Shown here piece after piece: positions 9,259 to 18,954 of a stretch of DNA of 64,000 nt (position 1 is its first letter; every line of letters begins with the position of its first letter). The notes under the pieces were generated by a model that did no database searches, was not told the origin of the DNA, and saw only the letters and a list, made by a program, of their open reading frames with translations. The position numbers were made by a program, and so were the translations under genes. Origin of the DNA: Acrocarpospora macrocephala (GTDB taxonomy: Bacteria > Actinomycetota > Actinomycetes > Streptosporangiales > Streptosporangiaceae); assembly GCF_009687865.1 (NCBI RefSeq), contig NZ_BLAE01000014.1, positions 81,010 to 145,009 on the forward strand. The letters are read 5' to 3'.

Positions 9259-11493
9259 TCAAGAACCTCCGGACGGCCTCTCCAAAGTGGGGGCGAAGGA
9301 GGCGAAGACCGCGTCCCGCTCGGGGGCGGACTTCTCCCATTCGGATTCGAGGGCCTGCCAGGAGATCGCGTACGTGGCTCCGCCGGGCACGGACACCCAG
9401 CGGCACAACACCCGGACGGTCTTGCCGCCGTCCTCGTAGGTGAACTCCCAGTCGGCGGTGTCGGTGCCGGAATACGGGCTCGGCTGGACCGGGGCGATCC
9501 TGATCAGCTGGTAGCCGGGATACTGACCGTCCTGCTCGCCCGCCGCCTCGACCGCCTGGATGGCCTCGACCAGGTCGGCCGGACGCTCGGGGACGACCTC
9601 CACGCGCATCCGGTTCAGGCCCTTGCCGAACGTGATGCCGTCCTCGTCACCCTTGGGCTCGGCGAAGCGGCTCGGGTAGTCGACGGTGAAGCCGTTGGAG
9701 TCCTCGTGATGCTTCAGGGCGGGGTCGGGATCGGCCGCCGAACTGCTGGGGGCGCCCTCCTCCGAACCGCTGGTCGTCCGTGCCGGGCGCTTCAGCTGGG
9801 TGGCGTCGTCGGCGCTCGCGCCGAGCGCGTTCATCGCGAACACCGCGATCGCGGCGGCCGCGATCACGGCCAGCGCGATCGCAATGATCAGCGCCGTCTT
9901 GCGGCCGTTGCGTCCCTTCTTGGCCGGAGGCCTGCCCTGCTGGGACTGCATAGCGAACAGGTCGGTGCCAAGGCCCTGCTGCGGCGGGGTCAGTCCCGCC
10001 GGGATGGGTACGGCCCGCGTCGCCGAATCCGGGCCGATCCCCAGCGGAGCCACCATCGGCGGCACCTGCGGCACCTCGCCCTGCGGATAACCCTGCTGCG
10101 GGTATTGCGGCTGCTGTTGCGGTACGGGCGGGGGCTGGCCGTACATGGGCATGGCCGGCGGACCCGGCTGGTACTCCGGCGGCGGAGCGTAGCCCGGGGA
10201 CGGATGGGCGAAGGGCGGAGGGGCGGGCTGGTTCTGGAGAGGCGCGGGGCCCGGCGGCGGAGGCGGAGGCTGCTGCGGGCGCTGCGGAGCGCCGGGCAGC
10301 GGGAGCGAGCTCGGGGTGGCGTCGTTGTCGGGCGGGAAGACGCGCTTGCCCGGCAGCCGTCCCCCGACCGTCGTGTCCTCGGCGGACGACTTCTTGACGA
10401 CGGTCGGCGTGTCGGCGGCGGGCATTTCCGCCACTTCCGGAAGGAGCGCTCCGCCAGGCGAACGGGCGATCACGACCGTGCGATCAGTTTCGTCCGACCC
10501 CGCACCCGGCACCGGCGCGGGTGGCGGCGGTGGTGGCGTGGGCGGTGGGCTCGCGGGCCGAGGCGCCTGCGGCGGTGGCATGGGCGGCGGGCTCGCGGGC
10601 CGGGAGGCCTGGGGCGGAGGCGGGGGAGCCGCGGGCCGCATCGGCGGAGCGACGGGCTCGCCCGGCAGGCGGACCGACGTCGGGGTGTCGGCGATCGTGC
10701 GCAGCATCACCGCCGCTCGGTCCGGGGTCAGCCGGAGCGTGTAGTCCTTCTCCAGCAGGCCCTCCAGCACCGGCCGCAGCGGCCCGGCATGCGTGGGCGG
10801 GTCGCAGCTCTCGGTCATCAGCGCGGTGAGCGTCTCGGCGACCGACCGCCGCTCGTACGCGGGACGGCCCTCCACCGCGTAGTACAGCGTCGCGCCCAGC
10901 GCCCACAGGTCGGACTCCGGCCCGGTGTGATCGCCCCTGGCGCGTTCCGGTGCCGTGTAACCGGGCGAACCGATCACCATCCCGGTCTGGGTGAGCGCGC
11001 TGTCGCCGATCGACTTGGCGATGCCGAAGTCGGTGAGCACCACCCGGCCGGTATCGGTGAGGATCACATTGCTGGGCTTGACGTCCCGGTGCAGGATGCC
11101 CTGGGCGTGCGCGGCCCGCAGCGCGCCGAGCAGATCGTGGCCGATCTCGGCCACCAGCCGGAGCGGCAGCGGCCCCTCCGCCTCGATGACCCCCTCCAGC
11201 GAGCGCCCCTCGACCAGCTCCATGATGATCCACGGCACGCCCTCGAACTCGATCGCGTCGTAGATCGTGGCCACCGAGGGATGGCGCACCCTGGCCGCGG
11301 TGCGGCCCTCACGGATCATGCGTTCTCGCAGCTCGTGGCGTTGCTCGGCGGTCAGACCCGAATCCTGCCTGATCTCCTTGACCGCGACGTCGCGCCCGAG
11401 CGAGCGATCGACGGCACGCCAGACGGTGCCCATGGTCCCGCGACCAAGGGGTGTGATCAACTCGTAGCGCTCAGCGAGCAGCCTGCTCTGCAT
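9259..11493 (-). CDS. Transmembrane Ser/Thr protein kinase with extracellular C-terminal domain
   Basis: A 744-aa PknB-type receptor kinase. Kinase domain about residues 10-275: glycine loop [10 protein letters not shown], Lys39 in [13 protein letters not shown] (Asp137), DFG (155-157), and [10 protein letters not shown] long Pro-rich linker (about 280-520) has [17 protein letters not shown] runs. A single TM helix lies at about 535-555 ([22 protein letters not shown]). A 180-aa extracellular part contains no PASTA repeats ([15 protein letters not shown] and [21 protein letters not shown]). The sensor part is unassigned. TATCTT at 11501-11506 lies seven bases before the ATG, so it is probably leaderless. 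It runs toward fumC with a 10-bp gap. Confidence 0.93.
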   Translation of the reverse strand: MQSRLLAERYELITPLGRGTMGTVWRAVDRSLGRDVAVKEIRQDSGLTAEQRHELRERMIREGRTAARVRHPSVATIYDAIEFEGVPWIIMELVEGRSLEGVIEAEGPLPLRLVAEIGHDLLGALRAAHAQGILHRDVKPSNVILTDTGRVVLTDFGIAKSIGDSALTQTGMVIGSPGYTAPERARGDHTGPESDLWALGATLYYAVEGRPAYERRSVAETLTALMTESCDPPTHAGPLRPVLEGLLEKDYTLRLTPDRAAVMLRTIADTPTSVRLPGEPVAPPMRPAAPPPPPQASRPASPPPMPPPQAPRPASPPPTPPPPPPAPVPGAGSDETDRTVVIARSPGGALLPEVAEMPAADTPTVVKKSSAEDTTVGGRLPGKRVFPPDNDATPSSLPLPGAPQRPQQPPPPPPGPAPLQNQPAPPPFAHPSPGYAPPPEYQPGPPAMPMYGQPPPVPQQQPQYPQQGYPQGEVPQVPPMVAPLGIGPDSATRAVPIPAGLTPPQQGLGTDLFAMQSQQGRPPAKKGRNGRKTALIIAIALAVIAAAAIAVFAMNALGASADDATQLKRPARTTSGSEEGAPSSSAADPDPALKHHEDSNGFTVDYPSRFAEPKGDEDGITFGKGLNRMRVEVVPERPADLVEAIQAVEAAGEQDGQYPGYQLIRIAPVQPSPYSGTDTADWEFTYEDGGKTVRVLCRWVSVPGGATYAISWQALESEWEKSAPERDAVFASFAPTLERPSGGS

Positions 11494-11549
11494 GAGTAGA
11501 AAGATAGCGATTCTTCCTTGAGTATCGCTTTCTGATCACTTGCGAATTT

Positions 11550-12716
11550 TCAGCGGCCAAGCCGCCGGGGCCAGAACCGGCGGGGAAGCACCATCTTCAG
11601 GAAGTTGGAAAGGGCTCGCGAGAAAGGGCTCGGAGTCACCTCGTACTCCGCCGGTTTGCGGTGCACGCCCTCGCTCGGGCGGCGGCGCTGGGCGGGCACC
11701 GGCACGGCGGCGATCTCGCCGGTGTGCGGTTCGCGTGGGTAGACCGGCAGAGGAGACGGGCGCGGCGCGGGCCGGGGCAGCGGGCGCGCCTCGGCGCGGT
11801 GCTGCCCGCGATGTGGTGGTTTGCGGGTCGCCGACGGGAACACCGGCGGCGCGGACGGGCGAGGCGTGCGATGCGGGGTGATCGGCTCCTCGGCGGAGCC
11901 GCCCGCGGCCACCCGGGCCAGCATGAGGGCGGCCCGGACCGCGTCGAGGCGCGCCTCCGGGTCGATCTGCAGCAGCCCGCGCAGCACCGGGGCCAGCGGC
12001 CCTGCGCGCTCCATCGGGATCGGCGCGCCGCTGGTCAGGGCGGCCAGCGCGGCGGCAGCCGTACGGCGGCCGTGCAGGCCCCGGCCCTCGACGGCGGTGT
12101 ACAGGGTGGCGCCGAGCGACCACAGGTCGGCGGCCGGGCTGGCCTTGTCGCCCAGCACCCGCTCCGGCGCGATGTATCCGGCCGAGCCGAGCACGATCCC
12201 GGCCTGGGTGATTGAGACGTCGCCCTCCAGCGCGGCCAGACCGAAGTCGGTCAGCACCGCCCGGTCCTCGGTGACCAGCACGTTGCTGGGCTTGACGTCC
12301 CGGTGCAGGATGCCCTTGGCGTGCACGGCGCGCAGCGCGCCCAGCACCTGGCGGCCGATCTCGGCCACCCGCTGCGGGTTCTGCGGGCCGCTGTTCTTGA
12401 CCAGCTCCTCCAGGGACTCGGCCTTGAGTAACTCCATCACGATCCAGGGCCGGTCGTCCTCGGTGATGACGTCGAAGACCGTGATGACGGAGGGGTGGGC
12501 CACCATGGCGGTCGCCCGGCCCTCCCGTTCGGTCCTGGCGCACAGTTCGGCGCGCAGATCCTCGTCCAGGACCAGCGGCAGCCGCACCTCCTTGACCGCG
12601 ACATCACGGTCAAGAAGCTCATCGCGGGCACGCCAGACGGTCCCCATGCCGCCGCGTCCCACCGGCTGGAGCAGCCGGTAACGCGCGGCTAACTGGTATC
12701 CGGACGGCGCGCGCAT
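11550..12716 (-). CDS. Soluble Ser/Thr protein kinase with basic Pro-rich tail
   Basis: A 388-aa kinase. Catalytic domain about residues 10-270: glycine loop VGRGGMGTVW, Lys42 in [14 protein letters not shown] (Asp140), DFG (157-159), and GSAGYIAPERV. It is followed by a Pro/Arg-rich tail ending FLKMVLPRRFWPRRLGR. No TM helix is visible, unlike the neighbouring kinase; the amphipathic basic end could touch the membrane. ATG at 12716 is chosen over the upstream GTG because TAAGCT (12724-12729) precedes it by seven bases, a leaderless arrangement, and homology begins there. It lies between the two fumarase genes, but nothing in the sequence shows that it acts on them. Confidence 0.9.
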   Translation of the reverse strand: MRAPSGYQLAARYRLLQPVGRGGMGTVWRARDELLDRDVAVKEVRLPLVLDEDLRAELCARTEREGRATAMVAHPSVITVFDVITEDDRPWIVMELLKAESLEELVKNSGPQNPQRVAEIGRQVLGALRAVHAKGILHRDVKPSNVLVTEDRAVLTDFGLAALEGDVSITQAGIVLGSAGYIAPERVLGDKASPAADLWSLGATLYTAVEGRGLHGRRTAAAALAALTSGAPIPMERAGPLAPVLRGLLQIDPEARLDAVRAALMLARVAAGGSAEEPITPHRTPRPSAPPVFPSATRKPPHRGQHRAEARPLPRPAPRPSPLPVYPREPHTGEIAAVPVPAQRRRPSEGVHRKPAEYEVTPSPFSRALSNFLKMVLPRRFWPRRLGR

Positions 12717-12809
12717 GGGTGGCAGCTTACCCATTTCGGTACACGTGCCTGTAGACACCTGGCCGAATAGTTGTCGAGATCTTCTGTCAAATCCGGTCAG
12801 GACGGTCGT

Positions 12810-14450
12810 TCAACGCCTGCCGATGGTCAACACCGGGCCTGTGGTGTCCTGGAAGAAGTCCTCACCCTTGTCGTCCACGACGATGAAGGCGGGGAAGTCG
12901 ACGACCTCGATCCGCCAGACCGCCTCCATCCCAAGTTCCGGATATTCCAGGACTTCGACCTTCTTGATGCAGTCCTGCGCGAGGCGGGCGGCCGGGCCGC
13001 CGATCGAACCCAGGTAGAAGCCGCCGAACTTCTGGCACGCCTCGGTGACCTGCTTGGAGCGGTTGCCCTTGGCCAGCATGACCATCGATCCCCCGGCCGC
13101 CTGGAAGCGCTCCACGTAGGAGTCCATCCGGCCGGCGGTGGTGGGGCCGAAGGAGCCGGAGGCGTACCCTTCGGGGGTTTTGGCGGGTCCGGCGTAGTAG
13201 ACGGCGTGATCCTTGAGGTACTGCGGCATCTCGCCGCCCGCGTCCAGCAGGTCGGCGATCTTGGCGTGCGCGATGTCGCGGGCCACGACCAGCGGGCCGG
13301 TCAGGCTGAGGCGGGTCTTGACTGGGTACTTGGTGAGCTCGGCTCGGATTTCGGACATGGGTCGGTTGAGATTGATGCTGACCACGTCGTCGGAGAGGTG
13401 CTCGTCGGTGGTATCGGGCAGGAAACGCGCCGGGTCGGTCTCCAGCTGCTCCAAGAACACGCCCGCCGGGGTGATCTTCGCCAGGGCCTGGCGGTCGGCG
13501 GAGCAGGAGACCGCGATCGCCACCGGGCAGGACGCGCCGTGCCGGGGCAGGCGGATCACCCGGACGTCGTGGCAGAAGTACTTGCCGCCGAACTGGGCGC
13601 CGATGCCGAGCTTCTGGGTGAGCTCGAAGACCTTCTTCTCCATCTCCAGGTCGCGGAAGCCGTGCCCGGCCGGGGATCCTTCGGTGGGGATGCTGTCCAG
13701 GTAGCGGGCGCTCGCGTACTTCGCGGTCTTCAGCGCGTGCTCGGCGCTGGTGCCGCCGACCACGACCGCCAGGTGGTACGGCGGGCACGCGGCCGTGCCG
13801 AGCGAGCGGATCTTCTCCTCCAGGAACTGGAGCATGCGCTTCTCGTTGAGGACGGCCTTGGTCTCCTGGTAGAGGAAGGACTTGTTGGCGGAGCCGCCGC
13901 CCTTGGCCATGAACAGGAGTTTGTAGGTGTCGTCGCCCTCGGCGTACAACTCGATCTGGGCGGGGAGGTTGGAGCCGGTGTTCTTCTCCTCCCACATGGT
14001 CAGCGGGGCCATCTGGGAGTAGCGCAGGTTGAGCTTGGTGTAGGCGTCGTAGACGCCGCGCGAGATGTGCTCGGCGTCGCGGCCGTCGGTGAGCACGTGG
14101 CGGCCGCGTTTGCCCATGACGATCGCGGTGCCGGTGTCCTGGCACATGGGGAGCACGCCGCCGGCCGAGATGGAGGCGTTCTTGAGCAGGTCAAGCGCGA
14201 CGAAACGGTCGTTGCCGCTCGATTCGGGGTCTTCGATGATCTTGCGGAGCTGGGCGAGGTGGGACGCCCGGAGGTAATGGGAAATATCGTGAATCGCGGT
14301 TTCGGTGAGCAGCCGGAGCGCCTCCGGGTCGACCTCCAGGAACCGGCGCCCCGCCCCCTCGACGACCCGCACCCCCTCTGCGGTGATCAGACGGTATTCG
14401 GTCTCGTCCGCGCCCAGCGGCAGCAGGTCGGTATAGTCGAACTCGGGCAT
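12810..14450 (-). CDS. fumA: Class I fumarate hydratase ([4Fe-4S])
   Basis: A 546-aa iron-sulfur fumarase, catalysing the same fumarate/malate step as FumC but oxygen-sensitive in known homologues. The N-terminal alpha part contains [16 protein letters not shown]. The middle has [18 protein letters not shown] and AVSCSADRQ, which supply likely cluster cysteines. The C-terminal beta part has ARDIAHAKI and [13 protein letters not shown] at 14450 is preferred: GGAGG lies ten bases upstream and the protein start [13 protein letters not shown] is typical; the upstream GTG at 14480 lacks support. A single-polypeptide class I enzyme together with FumC lets the cell trade iron dependence against oxygen tolerance. 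Confidence 0.94.
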   Translation of the reverse strand: MPEFDYTDLLPLGADETEYRLITAEGVRVVEGAGRRFLEVDPEALRLLTETAIHDISHYLRASHLAQLRKIIEDPESSGNDRFVALDLLKNASISAGGVLPMCQDTGTAIVMGKRGRHVLTDGRDAEHISRGVYDAYTKLNLRYSQMAPLTMWEEKNTGSNLPAQIELYAEGDDTYKLLFMAKGGGSANKSFLYQETKAVLNEKRMLQFLEEKIRSLGTAACPPYHLAVVVGGTSAEHALKTAKYASARYLDSIPTEGSPAGHGFRDLEMEKKVFELTQKLGIGAQFGGKYFCHDVRVIRLPRHGASCPVAIAVSCSADRQALAKITPAGVFLEQLETDPARFLPDTTDEHLSDDVVSINLNRPMSEIRAELTKYPVKTRLSLTGPLVVARDIAHAKIADLLDAGGEMPQYLKDHAVYYAGPAKTPEGYASGSFGPTTAGRMDSYVERFQAAGGSMVMLAKGNRSKQVTEACQKFGGFYLGSIGGPAARLAQDCIKKVEVLEYPELGMEAVWRIEVVDFPAFIVVDDKGEDFFQDTTGPVLTIGRR

Positions 14451-14487
14451 CGTCCTTGATCCTCCGTGCGGGGTGTCCACTCGCCGT

Positions 14488-15414
14488 TCACTGTACGACG
14501 CCTCGCTCCGGCCGCAGGCCGAGGAGTATCCCGACGATCACGAGGGCCGCTCCCGCGAGGTCCGCGACGGACGGCACGCCAAGGCCGAGTACGACTCCCG
14601 TGCCGATCGCGCCAACCGGGATCATCCCGGCGAACAATCCCGCCTTTCCCGGGCCGAGCCGGGGCAACGCGCTGTACCAGAGGAAGAACGCGACCGTTGT
14701 CACGATGAGTGCCAGATATCCCAGTCCGAGCGCTTCCGCGAGCGTCGGAACTCGCAGGATCCCCGTCCCGTCGAAGACCACCCCGAGCACGAGCAGCGAC
14801 GGCACGGCCAGCGCCGCCGAATACGCCGACACCCTGATCGCCCCCAACTTCGGCAACAGCGGCAACGCCAGCAACGAGAAGCACACCTCACAGGCGAGCG
14901 CGCCCAACGCCCACAGCAGCGCGGCCGGGGTCCCCGATCCAAGCCCGGTCGCGAGCGTGGCCCCCGCCACCACCACGGCGGCGGCGATCAGGATCCGCCT
15001 GGACGGCGGCGTCGGCTTGGCCCGGCTCAGCATGGCCGGGATCGGCGCACACAAGGCCAGTGCCAGCGGCACGGTCCCAAGAACGGTCCCGACCAGGGCA
15101 GGACCCGCATGCCGAGCTGACTCGATCACGCAAATATTGAAGATCACAAGCCCGGTGAGCGAGAGCAACACAAGCAGCACCCGATCCCGCGAAGTCAACC
15201 GCTCAGCCCGGAACCGCCTTGCGTCCATGGCCTGAGCCACCACGAACAGGACCACGGCGGCGACCGCGTAGCGGACGGCCTGGCCGCCGTAGAGCGGGTA
15301 GTTCTGGATCACGTCGGAGACGGCCGCGAGGGTGCCCACCATGAACATCGCGCCCGTGGCCATGGCGACGGCCTGGAGGTCTAGGGCGTGGGCTGTCTTG
15401 ATATCCGTGGTCAT
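14488..15414 (-). CDS. DMT-superfamily (EamA) membrane transporter
   Basis: A 308-aa inner-membrane protein with ten hydrophobic segments in two EamA halves. The first starts at [18 protein letters not shown] and the second at [19 protein letters not shown]. Such proteins export or import amino acids, nucleobases or other metabolites; the substrate is not readable. It is transcribed divergently from a MocR/PdxR-type regulator 68 bp away, a common pairing, so that regulator probably controls it. TAGCAT at 15423-15428 lies eight bases before the ATG (leaderless). The stop lies 37 bp from the fumA start. Confidence 0.87.
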   Translation of the reverse strand: MTTDIKTAHALDLQAVAMATGAMFMVGTLAAVSDVIQNYPLYGGQAVRYAVAAVVLFVVAQAMDARRFRAERLTSRDRVLLVLLSLTGLVIFNICVIESARHAGPALVGTVLGTVPLALALCAPIPAMLSRAKPTPPSRRILIAAAVVVAGATLATGLGSGTPAALLWALGALACEVCFSLLALPLLPKLGAIRVSAYSAALAVPSLLVLGVVFDGTGILRVPTLAEALGLGYLALIVTTVAFFLWYSALPRLGPGKAGLFAGMIPVGAIGTGVVLGLGVPSVADLAGAALVIVGILLGLRPERGVVQ

Positions 15415-15452
15415 GTCGCACGATGCTAGGGATGTAATGGTTCTCGCTAGGA

Positions 15453-15484
15453 GTCCAATTATGTGCGGGAATTGAGGACCAATT
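15453..15484. promoter_or_regulatory. Candidate MocR operator: direct repeats in divergent gap
   Basis: GTCCAATT (15453-15460) and GACCAATT (15477-15484) form a direct repeat with 24-bp spacing. An AATTG lies between them, and the second copy covers the TTG start of the regulator gene. MocR/PdxR-type regulators are known to bind spaced direct repeats in such divergent regions. Binding by the adjacent regulator is inference. Confidence 0.4.
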
Positions 15485-16856
15485 GGCTGATCTTCATGTG
15501 GAGATCGATCGGGAGGCCGGGGGGATCGCGGGGCAGATCGCGCGGGAGTTGCGGGAATCGGTGCGGTGTGGGCGGCTTGATCCGGGTGCTCGGCTGCCGG
15601 CGAGCCGGGATCTGGCGAGGGATCTCGGGGTTTCGCGGGGGGTGGTGGTCGAGGCGTACGAGCAGTTGGTCGCGGAGGGGTTTCTGGAGTCGCGGATCGG
15701 GGCTGGGACGCGGGTGGCGGTGACGGCGGGGCGTTCCGAGCGGGAGCCTTCGGTCATTCCGCCGGAGGCGTCCTTTGCGCATCGGCCGACATCTCCGGAT
15801 TTGGGGGCGTTTCCGCGGCGGGCCTGGTCGGCAGCGTTGCGGCAGGTGCTGGCCACGTTGCCGAACGATGGGCTGGATTACGGGGATCCGGGTGGGGTGC
15901 TGGAGTTGCGGGTGGAACTGGCCGCCTACCTCCGGCGGGTACGCGCCGCCGACGTGACGCCCGGCGACATCGTGATCGTCACCGGGGTCGCGCAGGGGCT
16001 CAGCCTGCTGGTGACCGTGCTCGCCCAGGCGAAGGGCCGCCCGATCGTGCTGGCCACGGAATCGCCCACGAGCGCCCGCCAGGAGCCGCTGCTCAGGCGC
16101 GCCGGAGCCGACCTCGTCGGGGTGCCGGTCGACGACGAGGGCGTGGATGTGCAAGCGCTCACGCGTACCGGGGCTGAGGCCGTGCTGGTCACGCCCGCGC
16201 ACCACTACCCGACAGGCGTGGTTCTGTCCCCGCGCCGCAGGGCCGAACTCGTCGCCTGGGCCGCCGCGACCGGAGCGACGATCATGGAAGACGACTACGA
16301 CGCCGAGTTCCGCTTCGACCGCGACCCCGTCGGCTGCCTGCAGGGCCTCGCCCCCGGCCACGTCGTCTTCGCGGGCAGCGTCAGCAAGGCCCTCGCCCCG
16401 GGCCTGCGCCTCGGCTGGCTCGCCGCTCCACCCGCCCTGGCCCGCGCGGTACGGCTAGCGCGCGCCGAACTCGACCTCGGCTCCCCGGTGATCGACCAGC
16501 ACACGCTCGCGCATTTCATCAGATCAGGCGGATACGAGCGACATCTCCGCCGCATGCGCCGCGAATACCGCACCCGCCGCGACGCCCTCGTCCAAGCCCT
16601 CGCCGAACACTTCCCTGACATCCGGGTTCGCGGCATCTCGGCAGGTCTGCACCTCTACGCCGAACTCGACGACCCCGCCATCTTCGCCCGCTCCGCACAG
16701 GCGCACGGCCTCGCCGCCGAAGTCGCGGGCGACGGGTTGGCGATCGGGTTCGCGCGGCTGCCGGAGCATCGGATCGCGGCAGCCGTTCGGGCTATCGCCC
16801 AGAAGGGCGGACCATGGCATGCGAGGGCCGATCAGGCGGGCTATGGCACAGGCTGA
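15483..16856 (+). CDS. MocR/PdxR-family regulator (GntR domain fused to aminotransferase fold)
   Basis: A 457-aa regulator. Residues 1-75 are a GntR winged helix (IAGQIARELRESVRCGRLDPG, PASRDLARDLGVSRGVVVEAYEQL). After a linker, residues about 110-440 form a class I aminotransferase fold. The PLP-site features are EDDYDAEFRFDR and the PLP-binding Lys in GSVSKALAPGLRLGW. Such proteins sense PLP, amino acids or PLP adducts and control vitamin B6, GABA or transport genes. TTG at 15483 is chosen because GAGG stands about five bases before it and the protein begins at the family's normal point. The divergent EamA transporter is the likely target. Confidence 0.88.
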   Translation: MADLHVEIDREAGGIAGQIARELRESVRCGRLDPGARLPASRDLARDLGVSRGVVVEAYEQLVAEGFLESRIGAGTRVAVTAGRSEREPSVIPPEASFAHRPTSPDLGAFPRRAWSAALRQVLATLPNDGLDYGDPGGVLELRVELAAYLRRVRAADVTPGDIVIVTGVAQGLSLLVTVLAQAKGRPIVLATESPTSARQEPLLRRAGADLVGVPVDDEGVDVQALTRTGAEAVLVTPAHHYPTGVVLSPRRRAELVAWAAATGATIMEDDYDAEFRFDRDPVGCLQGLAPGHVVFAGSVSKALAPGLRLGWLAAPPALARAVRLARAELDLGSPVIDQHTLAHFIRSGGYERHLRRMRREYRTRRDALVQALAEHFPDIRVRGISAGLHLYAELDDPAIFARSAQAHGLAAEVAGDGLAIGFARLPEHRIAAAVRAIAQKGGPWHARADQAGYGTG

Positions 16857-16868
16857 TCGGGTGGGCTA

Positions 16869-18032
16869 TCAGAGGGGAGGGCTGACCGGGCGCCCATCGA
16901 ACCCCCGGGCCAGGACGATGATCGCGGCGGCCAGCACCAGCGGGGCGACGAACGCGATCCGCAGGTCGGCGGCGTCCGCGATGCCGCCCACCAGGGCCGC
17001 GCCGACGATGAACCCGACGTAGTTGAACATGTTGACCCGGGCGATGGCGATTCCCGTACCCGCCGGATCCAGGCGGCCCGCCGCGGAGAAGGACTGCGGG
17101 GCGATCACCGACAGACCCACTCCGGTGAGGGCGAAACCGGCGATCGCCAGGGACTCACTGGGAGCGGCGACGATCGCCAGGAAGCCCAGCGTGGCCACCA
17201 CCGCGCCGGTCCGGACGATCGCGACCGGCCCGAATCGGCGCACCGCGACATCCCCGCCGACCCGGACCAGGAACGTCGTCGCCTGGTACGCGCCCAGCGC
17301 CCACGGCACCAGCCACGCCTCCGACAGCATGATCTTGTCGAAGTAGACCGAGCCGAAATTGGAGATCGAAGAGTCGCCGACGTACAGGAAGGCCATCGCG
17401 AGGCAGAGCGGCAGGATCGGAGCCCACGGGAAGCGGCCGACGGCCCGGGTGGTGGATTCGACGTGTTCTTCCGCTGGGGTGCAGAGCCAGTGGGACGCGA
17501 TCAGGGAGATGGCGATGCCGGGGACCATGGCGATGGTGAAGGTCGGGCCGAGCGTGAGGCCTTCGGCGGCCAGGGACGCCCAACCGGCGCCGATCACGGC
17601 GGCGGCGCTCCAGAGGGCGTGGAAGCTGGTCATCACCGGGCGGGCGTACCGGCGTTCGACCGCCGTGCCCTGCATGTTCATGCCGGCGTCGACGCCGCCG
17701 AGGCCGATTCCGAACAGGACCAGGGCGCCGATCAGGAGGGGGACGTTCGCCGCGAATCCGCACAACACCACGGCTACGCAGGCCAAGGGTTGGACCGCGC
17801 GGAGGATCTGGCGGCTGCCGTACCGGGCGGCGAGGGCACCCGCGAGCACGCTGCCGACGCCCGCGATCACGGGGACCACGAGCAGGAGCAGGGTCAGTTC
17901 GCCCTCGCTGAGGCGGTGCTTCTCCTGGAGGGCCGCGACCTGAGTGAGGAGCGTGGCGAAGGTGAGACCTTGGACGAAGAAGACGGCGAAGGTGGCGAGC
18001 CGTGCCTGCCGGTCTCGTGGGGAGGGGGCCAC
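16869..18032 (-). CDS. MFS transporter
   Basis: A 387-aa, about 12-helix major facilitator permease. The first helix is FAVFFVQGLTFATLLTQV. A motif A-like loop GALAARYGSRQILR follows helix 2, and a central basic/acidic loop (TPAEEHVESTTRAVGRFPW) separates the halves. The protein resembles YbjJ-like or drug-efflux MFS members, but the substrate is unknown. GTG at 18032 has GGAGG four bases upstream. It converges on the MocR gene with 12 bp between stops and is not in an operon. Confidence 0.88.
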   Translation of the reverse strand: MAPSPRDRQARLATFAVFFVQGLTFATLLTQVAALQEKHRLSEGELTLLLLVVPVIAGVGSVLAGALAARYGSRQILRAVQPLACVAVVLCGFAANVPLLIGALVLFGIGLGGVDAGMNMQGTAVERRYARPVMTSFHALWSAAAVIGAGWASLAAEGLTLGPTFTIAMVPGIAISLIASHWLCTPAEEHVESTTRAVGRFPWAPILPLCLAMAFLYVGDSSISNFGSVYFDKIMLSEAWLVPWALGAYQATTFLVRVGGDVAVRRFGPVAIVRTGAVVATLGFLAIVAAPSESLAIAGFALTGVGLSVIAPQSFSAAGRLDPAGTGIAIARVNMFNYVGFIVGAALVGGIADAADLRIAFVAPLVLAAAIIVLARGFDGRPVSPPL

Positions 18033-18143
18033 GATGCCTCCGTTAGAACATGAGGGGCATTCAAGATTCCGTCAGGCTAGGGGTGCCGGAGACGGTGGTC
18101 AACGGGTGTGCTAGACCTTCGGGTCAGCGCTTAGGCTCAGGAC

Positions 18144-18776
18144 GTGAGCAGTGAGTTCCGCGATTTCCGCGACTGGATCGCCGCCTGGGTGGCACCCCGC
18201 GACACCAGCGGCCCCCGGCCTCAGGACCTGCGCGCCTCCGACGCCGACCGGGAGCGAGTGATCATGGCGCTCACCGACGCGGTCTCCGACGGCAGGCTCT
18301 CGCCCGTCGAGCACGAAGAGCGCGTCGAGGCGGCCTACCGGGCCCAGACGCTGGGCGGGCTCGCCGAGCTCACCCGCGACCTGCTGCCGCCCGAAGACCA
18401 GCCCATCGTCATGCACGACCGCCCGGTCATGGCCTTGTTCCGCACCGAGAACCGGGGCGGACGCTGGGTCGTCCCCGCCAAGATCCCGGTCACCTCGTTC
18501 GGCGGCAAGGTCAACATCGACCTCCGCGACGCCCTCCTGGCCTCCCACCGCGTGGTCGTCCAACTCGCCGTCATGGCCGGCACCGTCACCCTCCTCGTCC
18601 CCGACGGCGTCCTCGTCACCCCCGCCCCCGGCGCCCGCGTCCGCTCCTTCAAAAACGAAACCCGCCCTCCGGACTCCCCTTCCCCACCGGTCATCGAACT
18701 CGCCGGTTTCGTGTACGGCGGCAGGGTCATCGCCCGCTGCCCCAAACCCCCCAAACGAGGCTTCTTCCGCCGCTGA
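18144..18776 (+). CDS. DUF1707 protein with LiaF-like C-terminal region
   Basis: A 210-aa cytosolic protein. Residues about 28-80 carry the DUF1707 signature: LRASDADRERVIMAL, DGRLSPVEHEERVEAAYRA, and TLGGLAELTRDL. DUF1707 is an actinobacterial short helical domain, often fused to membrane or envelope-stress modules. The C-terminal part (GGRWVVPAKIPVTSFGGKVNIDLRDA) has the beta-strand pattern of LiaF/cell-wall-active-antibiotic response domains. No TM helix is seen. TAGGCT at 18132-18137 lies six bases before the GTG (leaderless). The role is unproven; an envelope-stress link is inference. Confidence 0.8.
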   Translation: MSSEFRDFRDWIAAWVAPRDTSGPRPQDLRASDADRERVIMALTDAVSDGRLSPVEHEERVEAAYRAQTLGGLAELTRDLLPPEDQPIVMHDRPVMALFRTENRGGRWVVPAKIPVTSFGGKVNIDLRDALLASHRVVVQLAVMAGTVTLLVPDGVLVTPAPGARVRSFKNETRPPDSPSPPVIELAGFVYGGRVIARCPKPPKRGFFRR

Positions 18777-18866
18777 TTCCCTGGCAACTACCGCGAGGGC
18801 GGGGGTGGGCGGAGCCCGAGAGGTGGGTGGGTGGAGCTCCACGGCAACACCCAGCACCCGCTGCCG

Positions 18867-18933
18867 TTCTTGGCGCGGTATAGCGAGAACCACCACCGCC
18901 GCGAACAGTGCCGGATAACGGTGAGCCCGGCGG
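18867..18933 (+). repeat. Dispersed hairpin repeat, copy A
   Basis: First copy of a roughly 70-bp intergenic element whose core is TGCCG-GATAA-CGGTG (18909-18923). Compared with copies B and C, two stem positions change but stay paired as G-T wobbles. It lies between the convergent DUF1707 and glpX genes, where it could end or stabilise transcripts. Confidence 0.6.
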
Positions 18934-18954
18934 GCTGCGTCTCCGTTGGTGTCT

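Noticed and set aside
9049..11499. 816-codon open frame antisense to the receptor kinase
   Set aside because: It is a GC-bias shadow: the minus-strand frame has complete kinase motifs, and this one is Arg/Gly/His-rich with no domain.
12771..14459. 562-codon open frame antisense to the class I fumarase
   Set aside because: Shadow frame; the minus strand encodes all fumarase motifs.
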